From Tychonema sp. LEGE 06208 (lineage in GTDB: Bacteria > Cyanobacteriota > Cyanobacteriia > Cyanobacteriales > Microcoleaceae), in contig NZ_JADEWT010000011.1 of the NCBI RefSeq assembly GCF_015207505.1, positions 1 to 64,000 on the forward strand: a stretch of 64,000 bases of DNA. The letters are read 5' to 3'. The notes under the pieces are model-generated. The model was not told where the DNA came from and searched no databases. It was given only the letters and a program-made list of their open reading frames with translations. Positions 34,182 through 42,500 of the stretch are shown here, one piece after another. The stretch's first letter is position 1. Every line of letters begins with the position of its first letter. The position numbers were made by a program, and so were the translations under genes.

Positions 34182-35610
34182 CAACATTCCTAGCACCGAT
34201 CGCGGTAATATTTTAGTAGTTGACGACACCCCAGCTAATTTGCGGCTGCTAGCTGGAATTTTGAACGGTAAGGGCTATAAAGTCCGCCCCGTACCTAACG
34301 GTGAATTAGCGCTTTCTGCTGCAAAAGGTATGCCTCCCGATTTGATTTTGTTGGATATTATGATGCCCGAAATGAACGGGTATGAAGTTTGCGAAAAAAT
34401 CAAAGCAGACGAACGCACTCGCGACATTCCGGTGATTTTTATTAGCGCGATTAATGACGTACTAGATAAAGTAAAAGCCTTTGCTGTTGGAGGGGTAGAC
34501 TATATTACCAAGCCCTTTCAAATGGAAGAGGTTCTAGTCAGGGTAGAAACCCATTTAGCAATGTGCCACTTGCAAAAAAAACTCCAAGAGAAAAACGATC
34601 AACTGACAGTCACTTTAGACGAACTGCAAGCAACTCAGCATCAATTAGTTCAATCAGAAAAAATGGCCGCATTAGGGCAACTGATTGCCGGTATTGCTCA
34701 CGAAATCAATACACCACTGGGCGCAATTCGATCGTCTATTGGCAATATTACCAACTTTTTGGATAACAATCTCGAAAGTTTACCAGTTTTTTTTAAAGAA
34801 CTGTCAGCCGAACGCCAGCACGATTTTTTAAGTTTGATGTACAGTGCCCGCCAACAAAATTACTCTTTATCTACGCGAGAAAAACGGGAATTAAAAAGAG
34901 GCGTAAAGCAGCAACTAGACTCCGAACAAATTGATAATGCTGACAGTCTTGCTAACATTTTAGTAAATATTGGATTGCAGGGAAACTTGGACAAATTCTT
35001 GCCATTGCTGAAAGATCCTAAAAGCGAAAATATCATCAAAACCGCCTACGATTTTGCTAGCATTCACAGAAGCGCCAAAACCATAGCTACCGCTACAGAA
35101 CGCGCTGCTAAAGTCGTTTTTGCCCTGAAACATTATGCGCGTTACGATGTCAATGGCGAAAAAATACAGGTGAATATTACGGATGGAATTGAAACTGTAT
35201 TGACTCTTTATCAAAACCAACTCAAGCAGGGTGTGGAGACAGTCAGAAACTATCAAGCTGAATTGCCTATGGTATTTTGTTATTCCGACGAGCTCAATCA
35301 AGTTTGGACAAATTTAATTCACAATGCCTTACAAGCGATGGACAATCAAGGAACTTTAACAATTGAGATCCAGCAGCAAGATACCAACGTTGTAGTAAAA
35401 ATCACGGACAGTGGAAAGGGGATTACACCGGAGATTTTACCGAGAATTTTTGAGCCTTTTTTTACTACTAAACCTGCTGGAGAAGGCAGCGGGTTAGGAT
35501 TGGATATCGTTGATAAAATAATTAAAAAACATCAGGGTAAAATTGATGTAAAGTCTGTGCCAGGGCAAACAGAATTTATAGTGTCTGTACCGATAAATTT
35601 AATGGAGTAG
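34174..35610 (+). CDS. Receiver-histidine kinase hybrid
   Basis: The 478-residue protein starts with a receiver domain (ILVVDDTPANLRLL, Asp61 in LILLDIMMPEMNGYE, Lys in YITKPF), then a coiled linker (LQKKLQEKNDQLTVTLDELQ), then a HisKA segment with His176 in LIAGIAHEINTPLGAI. The ATPase domain follows (NLIHNALQAM, DSGKGITPEIL, GSGLGLDIVDKII). A polar insertion of about 100 residues separates HisKA and the ATPase. It is cytoplasmic. The overlap with the hybrid kinase upstream indicates that it receives phosphate from that protein, which is inferred from gene order. Confidence 0.9.
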   Translation: MNNNIPSTDRGNILVVDDTPANLRLLAGILNGKGYKVRPVPNGELALSAAKGMPPDLILLDIMMPEMNGYEVCEKIKADERTRDIPVIFISAINDVLDKVKAFAVGGVDYITKPFQMEEVLVRVETHLAMCHLQKKLQEKNDQLTVTLDELQATQHQLVQSEKMAALGQLIAGIAHEINTPLGAIRSSIGNITNFLDNNLESLPVFFKELSAERQHDFLSLMYSARQQNYSLSTREKRELKRGVKQQLDSEQIDNADSLANILVNIGLQGNLDKFLPLLKDPKSENIIKTAYDFASIHRSAKTIATATERAAKVVFALKHYARYDVNGEKIQVNITDGIETVLTLYQNQLKQGVETVRNYQAELPMVFCYSDELNQVWTNLIHNALQAMDNQGTLTIEIQQQDTNVVVKITDSGKGITPEILPRIFEPFFTTKPAGEGSGLGLDIVDKIIKKHQGKIDVKSVPGQTEFIVSVPINLME

Positions 35611-35872
35611 TTGACACTCCCCAGATATCTATAGGATTTATCAAAAAGGTGAGATTTTAGATTATTCGACTTATTTCGACTATGCGAGCGTACAATTTTT
35701 AGATTGAGGGATTGAGGGATTGAGCGATTGATTGGTCAATACTTCATATTTTGCTCTAACTACTATATCTGGGGCTAAAAATTGGCAGTCTACCCCGCAG
35801 AATGTAGAATTTAGACAACGATGTGCTTACAGGTCGGGGTTCACTCAGCCAGACTAAAGGAGGAAACTAGCG

Positions 35873-36268
35873 ATGTCTAAACCAGCAATTTTGTGTGTTG
35901 ACGATGAAGTAGCGGTGTTGGAAAGTCTGGAAATTGAACTGCAACAGGCATTTAACGGTAAATATCTGTGCGAATTTGCTGAAAGTGCAGCAGAAGCGTT
36001 GGAAATTATTGAAGAGCTATGTGAAAATGAGGTTAACATTCTAGTGATTGTCTCGGATTGGTTGATGCCCGGAATGAAAGGAGATGAGTTGCTGATTGCA
36101 ATTCATCACAAATATCCGCAAATCGTGACAGTTATGCTAACGGGACAAGCAGATAAAGAAGCAATCGAACGCACAAAAGCTCAAGCCAATCTTCATGCTT
36201 TCATACAAAAGCCTTGGAAAAATCAAGAATTAATTGAAGCAATTAAGTCTGGTCTAGCAAATTTATGA
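35873..36268 (+). CDS. Single-domain response regulator (PW-type receiver)
   Basis: The 131-residue receiver has CVDDE, Asp62 in VSDWLMPGMKGDELL, TGQAD and the terminal FIQKPWKNQEL, in which Lys-Pro-Trp is typical of the HupR/RpfG-like receiver subgroup. AAAGGAGGA precedes ATG 35873. Its stop overlaps the next start by 4 bp (ATGA). It is clearly paralogous to the receiver at the N-terminus of the next protein, so the pair looks like a local duplication. Confidence 0.9.
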   Translation: MSKPAILCVDDEVAVLESLEIELQQAFNGKYLCEFAESAAEALEIIEELCENEVNILVIVSDWLMPGMKGDELLIAIHHKYPQIVTVMLTGQADKEAIERTKAQANLHAFIQKPWKNQELIEAIKSGLANL

Positions 36269-38871
36269 AAAAGCCAGTCATTATTTGTGTTGATGATGAG
36301 CAGACTATACTCGATAGTCTGGAAATAGACTTGCTCAAAGCCTTTGAAGATAAATATTTAATTGAAACGGCCCAAAGTGGCGAAGAAGCTTTAGAGTTGC
36401 TATCCGAACTTTTAGCAGAACAGTATGAAGTTCCTTTGGTTATTTCCGATCATATTATGCCGAATATGAAAGGAGACGAGCTATTGAGGAGCGTTCATGC
36501 CATTTCGCCGAAAACTCTCAAAATTATGCTGACGGGGCAGGCAGATTTGGAGGCGGTAGCCAATGCTATTAACTATGCTAAGTTATACCGCTACATAGCT
36601 AAACCTTGGCAATCTGATGATTTAAAATTAACGGTCACTGAGGCGATTTATAGATATTTTCAAGACAAACAATTAGCTGAAAAGCAAATAGAACTTCAGG
36701 AGATGAATCAGGAGTTGGCCAGATTAAACCGCAAGCAGGCGATGCTGATTTCCAAACTCCACGAAAACGAAAGTCGGTTGACGCAATATCTTGAAGCCAT
36801 GCCGCTGGGCGTGTGCGTGCTGGATGCTAACGGTCAATCTTTTTATGCAAATCAGAAGGCGCGGGAAGTTTTTGGTAAAGGCACGGTGCCGCATATTAAT
36901 TCGGAGCAGAAAGCGGCAATTTATCAATTTTATAAAGCCGGAACTAATGAGAGATGTCCTGTGGAAGAGTTGCCAATTATGCAGGCGCTCCGGGGCGAAA
37001 CAGTGCGGACTGAGGGTGTAGAAATTAGGACTGGAAATAAGATTATTCCGGTGGAGAGTTGGGCGACTCCTATTTATGATTCTATTGGCGATATTTGCTA
37101 CGGGATTATTGCTTTTACTGATATTACAGAACGCAAGCAAGCTGAAACAGCGCTGGTGCAAGCTGAAGAGAAGTATCGCCAGATATTTAAAAATGCTCTT
37201 GAAGGTATTTTTCAGACTGCACCGGGGGGAAAATTGCTCAGCGCTAATCCTGCTCTGGCTCAAATTTACGGCTATGATTCCCCTGAAGAATTGATCGCAA
37301 GTGTTAATGATATTCAGCGGGAATTCTACGTGCAACCGCATCGCCGTCAAGAGTTTTTGGCGCTGATGGAAAAGTACGGTAGCGTGTCTGAGTTTGAGTC
37401 GGAAGTTTATCGCCTAGATGGTAGTGTTATCTGGATTTCTGAGGACGCACGCACTGTTTTTGATGCTAGCGGTGATGTGCTTTACTATCAAGGTTTTGCT
37501 GAGGATATTACTTTGCGAAGACTGGTAGATGTGGAACGACTCAAGTTTACAAATGATTTAGAAAAAGCTTTGGTAGCTCAAGAAAAGTTAAATGGAGCGC
37601 TGTTAGAAAGTGAAAATCGGCTGACTCAATTGCTGGAAGCAGTGCCGGTGGGTATATTTGTGATAGATAATGTCGGAAAACCTTGCTATATGAATTCTTG
37701 GGCTGAAAAAATATTTGGCAAAGGCTTGGTTTCTGATGTTGTTCCTAGCAATTTGTCGGCAGTTTATCAAATTTATTGTGCTGGAAGCAATGAGCTGTAT
37801 CCGGAGGATCTCCAACCGATTGTACGGGCGCTGCGGGGGGAAGTGGTGCACGTTGACGATGCGGAAATTCACGGCCCTGAGAAGATTGTGCCGATCGAGG
37901 TTTGGGCGACTCCAATCTACGACGAACGGAAAAACATAGTTTACGCGATCGCGGTTTTTCAAGATATCACAGAGCGTCAAGAGGTAGAAACCGAGCGGCA
38001 AAAATTCACAAACGAGCTCGAAAAAGCTTTAGCAGCGGAAGAAAATTTAACAGATGCTTACGGGCGGTTTGTGCCGCACCAATTTCTCCACTTTCTGGGA
38101 TATGAAAGTATTCTGGACGTAAAATTAGGCGATCAAGTACAGAAAGAAATGTCGGTGCTGTTTTCAGATATTCGCGATTTTACTACTCTTTCTGAAACTA
38201 TGAATCCTGAAGAAAATTTTCAATTTATTAATGCTTATTTGTCGCGGATGGAACCAGTAATTACTGAAAATTTTGGGTTTATTGATAAATACATTGGCGA
38301 TGCGATTATGGCGTTGTTTAATGGCAGTGCGGACGATGCTGTGAAAGCTGGAATTGGTATGTTAGAACAGCTTAACGAGTACAATGTCAGCCGTCATCAA
38401 CCCGATCGCCCGCCGCTGCAAATTGGCATTGGCATCAATACCGGTTCTTTGATGTTAGGTACGGTTGGCGGCCAAAGTCGGATGGACAGCACGGTGATTA
38501 GCGATGCAGTAAATTTAGCTTCCCGCGTGGAAGACTTGACGAAAGAGTATGGAGTTTCGATGTTAATTACTCACAATACTTTTATACAGTTGAACGATAT
38601 TTATGATTTTAGATTGATCGATCGCGTTACAGTGAAAGGTAAGTCGCAATTGGTAACAGTTTATGAAATATTCACGGGAGATCCGCCGGAGGTGCGACAA
38701 AAAAAATTAGATACAAAGACAATCTTTGAGGAAGGTTTAGTATTGTACAATAATAATAGGTTTGTCGAAGCGAGAAGATTGTTTTCGCAGTGCAAACAAA
38801 TCAACCATGAGGATAAGGTAGCTAAAATTTATATGCAGCGATGTGTGAAACGGGCGATATATTCTATATAA
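36265..38871 (+). CDS. Receiver-PAS-PAS-PAS class III nucleotide cyclase
   Basis: The 868-residue protein has an N-terminal receiver (ICVDDEQTILDSL, Asp62 in VISDHIMPNMKGDEL, IAKPWQ), a coil, three PAS segments (about 168-290, 297-415 and 440-565; ends AFTDITERKQ and VFQDITERQE) and a C-terminal class III cyclase domain (about 590-800). The cyclase has metal Asp635 in VLFSDIRDFTTL and Asp679 in DKYIGDAIMALF, and the transition-state Asn and Arg in DAVNLASRVE. It should make cAMP or cGMP under control of receiver phosphorylation; the base specificity cannot be told. A TPR-like helical tail follows (EEGLVLYNNNRFVEARRLFS). It is cytoplasmic, last in the rightward operon. Confidence 0.9.
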   Translation: MKKPVIICVDDEQTILDSLEIDLLKAFEDKYLIETAQSGEEALELLSELLAEQYEVPLVISDHIMPNMKGDELLRSVHAISPKTLKIMLTGQADLEAVANAINYAKLYRYIAKPWQSDDLKLTVTEAIYRYFQDKQLAEKQIELQEMNQELARLNRKQAMLISKLHENESRLTQYLEAMPLGVCVLDANGQSFYANQKAREVFGKGTVPHINSEQKAAIYQFYKAGTNERCPVEELPIMQALRGETVRTEGVEIRTGNKIIPVESWATPIYDSIGDICYGIIAFTDITERKQAETALVQAEEKYRQIFKNALEGIFQTAPGGKLLSANPALAQIYGYDSPEELIASVNDIQREFYVQPHRRQEFLALMEKYGSVSEFESEVYRLDGSVIWISEDARTVFDASGDVLYYQGFAEDITLRRLVDVERLKFTNDLEKALVAQEKLNGALLESENRLTQLLEAVPVGIFVIDNVGKPCYMNSWAEKIFGKGLVSDVVPSNLSAVYQIYCAGSNELYPEDLQPIVRALRGEVVHVDDAEIHGPEKIVPIEVWATPIYDERKNIVYAIAVFQDITERQEVETERQKFTNELEKALAAEENLTDAYGRFVPHQFLHFLGYESILDVKLGDQVQKEMSVLFSDIRDFTTLSETMNPEENFQFINAYLSRMEPVITENFGFIDKYIGDAIMALFNGSADDAVKAGIGMLEQLNEYNVSRHQPDRPPLQIGIGINTGSLMLGTVGGQSRMDSTVISDAVNLASRVEDLTKEYGVSMLITHNTFIQLNDIYDFRLIDRVTVKGKSQLVTVYEIFTGDPPEVRQKKLDTKTIFEEGLVLYNNNRFVEARRLFSQCKQINHEDKVAKIYMQRCVKRAIYSI

Positions 38872-39152
38872 AATTATTTAAAATTTTTGACTGCGGTGTG
38901 AGCGCTAACGTCGAAGGATTTGAGATTGAAAAAATGAGAATGAATAAAAAAAGTTGTAACAATAATAAAGAATTTTTGCAAAAAGTCTACTGATTGCGTA
39001 AGAGTTGGGAACTATATCATGTCCGGCTGAACACCATAACAAATACGGTTGCACTCATACATGATGCTAACTGTTAACTGTTAACTATTAATTTACTACT
39101 CCGAGGAAGAGAGGATTTGATATGAATCGATAGGACAGGATATAATTGTTTT

Positions 39153-40241
39153 TTAGATGGGCAGGGAAACGCAAACAATTGTTTCTTGCTGCGGTAAACT
39201 TTCTATTTTAAATCCTCCTCCGTGCAATTCTGCAAGGCGTTGAACTATGGCTAAGCCCAATCCCAAACCTGCTTGTTGGTAAAGTTTGCGATCGAACTGT
39301 CTGTAAGCTTCTAGCTGTGCAATGCGATCGGGAGTCAGACCGCGTCCTTGGTCTTGTACAGAGAGAATAAACGTCCGATCTTCGACAAAAGTGCTTAAAA
39401 AAACTGGAGTTCCTTCTACAGAAAATTTGAAGGCATTGTCGAGCAGTTCCTCAACAATTTTTGTGAGTTTTATAGAATCGATAGCAACTGACGAATCTTG
39501 CAAATTTAAGTGTAAGTCGTCGGTTCTATTCACTTGTTTTGCTTGCTGCCGTGCTTTTTCAGTCAGCAAAGATTTGACGCAGCTAAATTCGCTGCTACGC
39601 ATCTCTTTTAGCTGTTCGGGATTGGTGGCAGCTATTTCCAGTTCTGCATAGAGCAAAACGTTCTGAATCAGCCTATACAAGCGATGACCGGAAGTGTTAA
39701 TTTGACCGATCATTTCTAATATTTCTGCTTTTTCAAAAACTTGATATTCGGATAAAATTAGCTCAGAAAAACCCAGAATGGCATTCAAAGGAGTCCGCAA
39801 TTCGTGGGGAAGAGACATACTAATATTAGTCCGCAATTCGTCTAGGGTTTTTTGAGACTGCTTGCTAATGGTTTTATATTTTTCAAGTCGAATAGCAATT
39901 GCTTTTAGCAGTTCTTGCGGCGTACAAGGCTTAGTAATGTAATCGTCTGCTCCCAGTTCCATGCCCGTGCGAATGTCATTTTTATCGGCTTTGGCTGTGA
40001 GGAAAATAAATGGAATTGTGGCAGTTAGGGGTTCGGAGCGCAAGGCTTTGAGGACGGCGTGACCGTCTATTTCCGGCATCATCATGTCGCACAAAATTAA
40101 ATCTGGGATTTGGGCGATCGCCAATTTGATGCCGGCTCGGCCGTTGGTGGCTCCAATTCCTTGAAAATTCTCGGCTTCAAGTAAATCTAAAATATTTTCT
40201 CTAATCGATTCTTCGTCTTCTATTACCAAAATTTTTGCCAC
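39153..40241 (-). CDS. Receiver-histidine kinase hybrid
   Basis: The 362-residue protein has a receiver (ILVIEDEESIRENI, Asp52 in LILCDMMMPEIDGHA, ADDYITKPC) followed directly by a HisKA segment with His146 in SMSLPHELRTPLNAILGFSE and an ATPase domain with VQDQGRGLTPDRI and QAGLGLGLAIVQR. The architecture is like that of the 34174 gene but shorter. It is the last of four leftward genes that converge on the cyclase operon. It is cytoplasmic, and its input partner is probably the kinase encoded upstream. Confidence 0.9.
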   Translation of the reverse strand: MAKILVIEDEESIRENILDLLEAENFQGIGATNGRAGIKLAIAQIPDLILCDMMMPEIDGHAVLKALRSEPLTATIPFIFLTAKADKNDIRTGMELGADDYITKPCTPQELLKAIAIRLEKYKTISKQSQKTLDELRTNISMSLPHELRTPLNAILGFSELILSEYQVFEKAEILEMIGQINTSGHRLYRLIQNVLLYAELEIAATNPEQLKEMRSSEFSCVKSLLTEKARQQAKQVNRTDDLHLNLQDSSVAIDSIKLTKIVEELLDNAFKFSVEGTPVFLSTFVEDRTFILSVQDQGRGLTPDRIAQLEAYRQFDRKLYQQAGLGLGLAIVQRLAELHGGGFKIESLPQQETIVCVSLPI

Positions 40242-40363
40242 GGTCGTTACTCCTTTTGATTAATAATTGGTTGGAAAATTTTGCTTTCCGAACCTTGATA
40301 ATTTTGTTATTCTTGGATAAAATTTAGGTGAGTGGTTGATGTTTATAGTTAAGCATTAAGCGA

Positions 40364-41863
40364 TTATTGTGTTTGTGAAATCAAAGGCAAGGTAATAGTG
40401 AAAGTTGTACCTTTTTCTTCTTGGCTGTCGATCGCTAGTTGGCCGCCGTGCAGTTCTACAGCCCGTTTCACAATCGCTAAACCGAGGCCTGTTCCCGAAA
40501 TAGTGCCGACATTTGTAGAGCGGTAAAAAGTTTCCAAGATTCGCTCTAGATCGGCTTGGGGAATCCCGATGCCACGGTCTTGAACTTGGAAAACAGCTTT
40601 TTGGTTTTGACAGTTGAGCTGTAAGGAAATTGTACTGCCGGCGGGGGAATATTTGATGGCATTTGAGAGAATGTTTCCCAAGATTTGCCGCAGCAGTTTT
40701 TTATCCATTTGAGCGTTGCAGTTGTCGCCTTCATGTTTAAAGGCGATCGGGTGTTGGTTGCTGTCGTTGAGCTGCTGTTCTTCTACCAGTTGACGGCAAA
40801 ATTTTTCGAGGTTTAAGGAAACTGGTTGAAACTGCAAGGTGTTTGCTTCGATTTTGCCAATTACTAGAATATCTTCTAATAACTCTGTCATGCGTTTAAT
40901 TGCTATTTGAATCCGCGCAAAATGAGTAGATTTTTTATCTTCAGTCCACTTAGAACTGTAGTCTTGCAGCAATCCACTCGAAAATTGGATGGTTGTTAAG
41001 GGGGTGCGGAACTCGTGGGAAACCATTGTCACAAATTTGGCTCGCAGTTCGGAAAGTTCCTTTTCTCGTGCGAGGGTTTTGAGAATTTCTGCTTCGGCTC
41101 GTTTGCGATCGCTAATGTCGCGGGCTTCAGCAATCAGCAGCAAAACTTGTCCCGTGTCATTTTTAACAGGTTTCAGTGATAAATCAACTGTGATAATTTG
41201 GCCACTTTTGCCTAACAAGTCTATTTCGCGGCGAAAAAATTCACCCTTAGCAGCCTTGGCGAGACCTTCTTTTAATTGTTCTTTACCATTTGGTGATTGT
41301 TGCCAAATCAACTGTTCCCAAATCGGGCTGCCTACAATATTTTGCGATCGAACTCCGGCAAAATCTAGGGCTGTCTGGTTCACTTCCAGCACGATTCCTT
41401 CGGGAGTCAGCAGTTTGGTAAGCTGAAAGGAAGAGTCAAAAATCGCCCTAAAACGCCGCTCGCTTTCCCGCAGCATTTGAAATGTTTGAGAACGTTCGAT
41501 CGCGTAGCGGATCGTCCGCACTAATAATTGGGTGGTAATTTGACCTTTAACAATGTAATCTTGGGCTCCCAAGCGTACTGATTCGAGTCCGATCGCCTCA
41601 TCGTCCAAGCCTGTCATTACCACCACTGCCGCATCGGGAGCCACTTCTCGCAGTCGAGTTAGCGTTTCCAAACCGTGGCTGTCGGGCAAAGAAAGGTCTA
41701 GTAAAACTATATCAAAGGATTGCTTGCCCAGTTGGGCGATCGCCTCCTGCAGGAATTCAACAGACACCAGTTCCCACTCCACTCCGACAGATACTTCCAA
41801 CAGTTCTGCAAGCAAATCAGCATCAGCCGGATTGTCTTCTACTAACAGAATCTTAATCCACAT
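40364..41863 (-). CDS. Receiver-PAS-histidine kinase
   Basis: The 499-residue protein consists of a receiver (ILLVEDNPADADLL, Asp56 in IVLLDLSLPDSHG, AQDYIVKGQ), a PAS domain (about 135-255, ending EARDISDRKRAEAE), a HisKA segment with His283 in TMVSHEFRTPLTTI, and an ATPase domain with IGNILSNAIKYSP, VQDRGIGIPQADL and GTGLGLAIVKRAVEL. The receiver lies at the N-terminus, so phosphorylation probably gates the kinase. It lies between the Rcp1-like receiver gene and the small receiver-kinase gene on the same strand. Confidence 0.9.
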   Translation of the reverse strand: MWIKILLVEDNPADADLLAELLEVSVGVEWELVSVEFLQEAIAQLGKQSFDIVLLDLSLPDSHGLETLTRLREVAPDAAVVVMTGLDDEAIGLESVRLGAQDYIVKGQITTQLLVRTIRYAIERSQTFQMLRESERRFRAIFDSSFQLTKLLTPEGIVLEVNQTALDFAGVRSQNIVGSPIWEQLIWQQSPNGKEQLKEGLAKAAKGEFFRREIDLLGKSGQIITVDLSLKPVKNDTGQVLLLIAEARDISDRKRAEAEILKTLAREKELSELRAKFVTMVSHEFRTPLTTIQFSSGLLQDYSSKWTEDKKSTHFARIQIAIKRMTELLEDILVIGKIEANTLQFQPVSLNLEKFCRQLVEEQQLNDSNQHPIAFKHEGDNCNAQMDKKLLRQILGNILSNAIKYSPAGSTISLQLNCQNQKAVFQVQDRGIGIPQADLERILETFYRSTNVGTISGTGLGLAIVKRAVELHGGQLAIDSQEEKGTTFTITLPLISQTQ

Positions 41864-42001
41864 AGCTTAAAGATTTTTGACTGTAACATTTTCACTGCGT
41901 ATCAATCTCAGGTTAAACTTTTTGTTTTTTTTATGCAATTTTTATTTGTTAAGCTATTATTGTAAAAGTGTCACTACCGCCAGCCACCAATCCTCAATCA
42001 A

Positions 42002-42451
42002 TTAATAAATTACAGGAAGGTGGACAACGGCGAGCCAGAATTCCTCAATTAACCTGACTACTTTAGTAAATTGTACAAAGTCTACAGGCTTAGTTATATA
42101 ACAGTTGGCATGGAGCGAGTAGGACTTGACAATATCCTCGGGAGCAGCAGAAGTGCTGAGAATCACGACAGGAATTAATTTTAACGTCGGGTCAGTTTTA
42201 ATTTCTTCTAGCACTTCAACACCGCTTTTTTTCGGCAGATTCAAATCTAGCAAAATCAAATCGGGACGGGGTACGTCCAGATAGGGTGCTTTTTTGCGTA
42301 AAAACTTGATTGCTTCGACTCCATCCTCCACAAAATGCAAGTTATTCAATATTTTACCCTGACTGAGGACTTCTCTTGCCAAATCGGCATCGCTGGGCGA
42401 ATCCTCAATTAACAGAATCTCAACTAATCTAACAGTGCTGGGATCGCTCAT
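42002..42451 (-). CDS. Rcp1-type response regulator
   Basis: The 149-residue single receiver has ILLIEDSPSDADLAREVL, Asp69 in ILLDLNLPKKSGVEVLEEIK, VVILSTSAAPEDI and CYITKPVDFVQF. These features match the Rcp1 class that partners phytochrome-like kinases in cyanobacteria. The gene begins 49 bp downstream of the ethylene-receptor-type kinase, whose kinase domain is of the phytochrome-like type, so they are very probably a cognate pair. Confidence 0.9.
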   Translation of the reverse strand: MSDPSTVRLVEILLIEDSPSDADLAREVLSQGKILNNLHFVEDGVEAIKFLRKKAPYLDVPRPDLILLDLNLPKKSGVEVLEEIKTDPTLKLIPVVILSTSAAPEDIVKSYSLHANCYITKPVDFVQFTKVVRLIEEFWLAVVHLPVIY

Positions 42452-42500
42452 AACCTGTTTATCCTTGTGACTATAAAAAAAATAAATGAAATTTAAGCCT

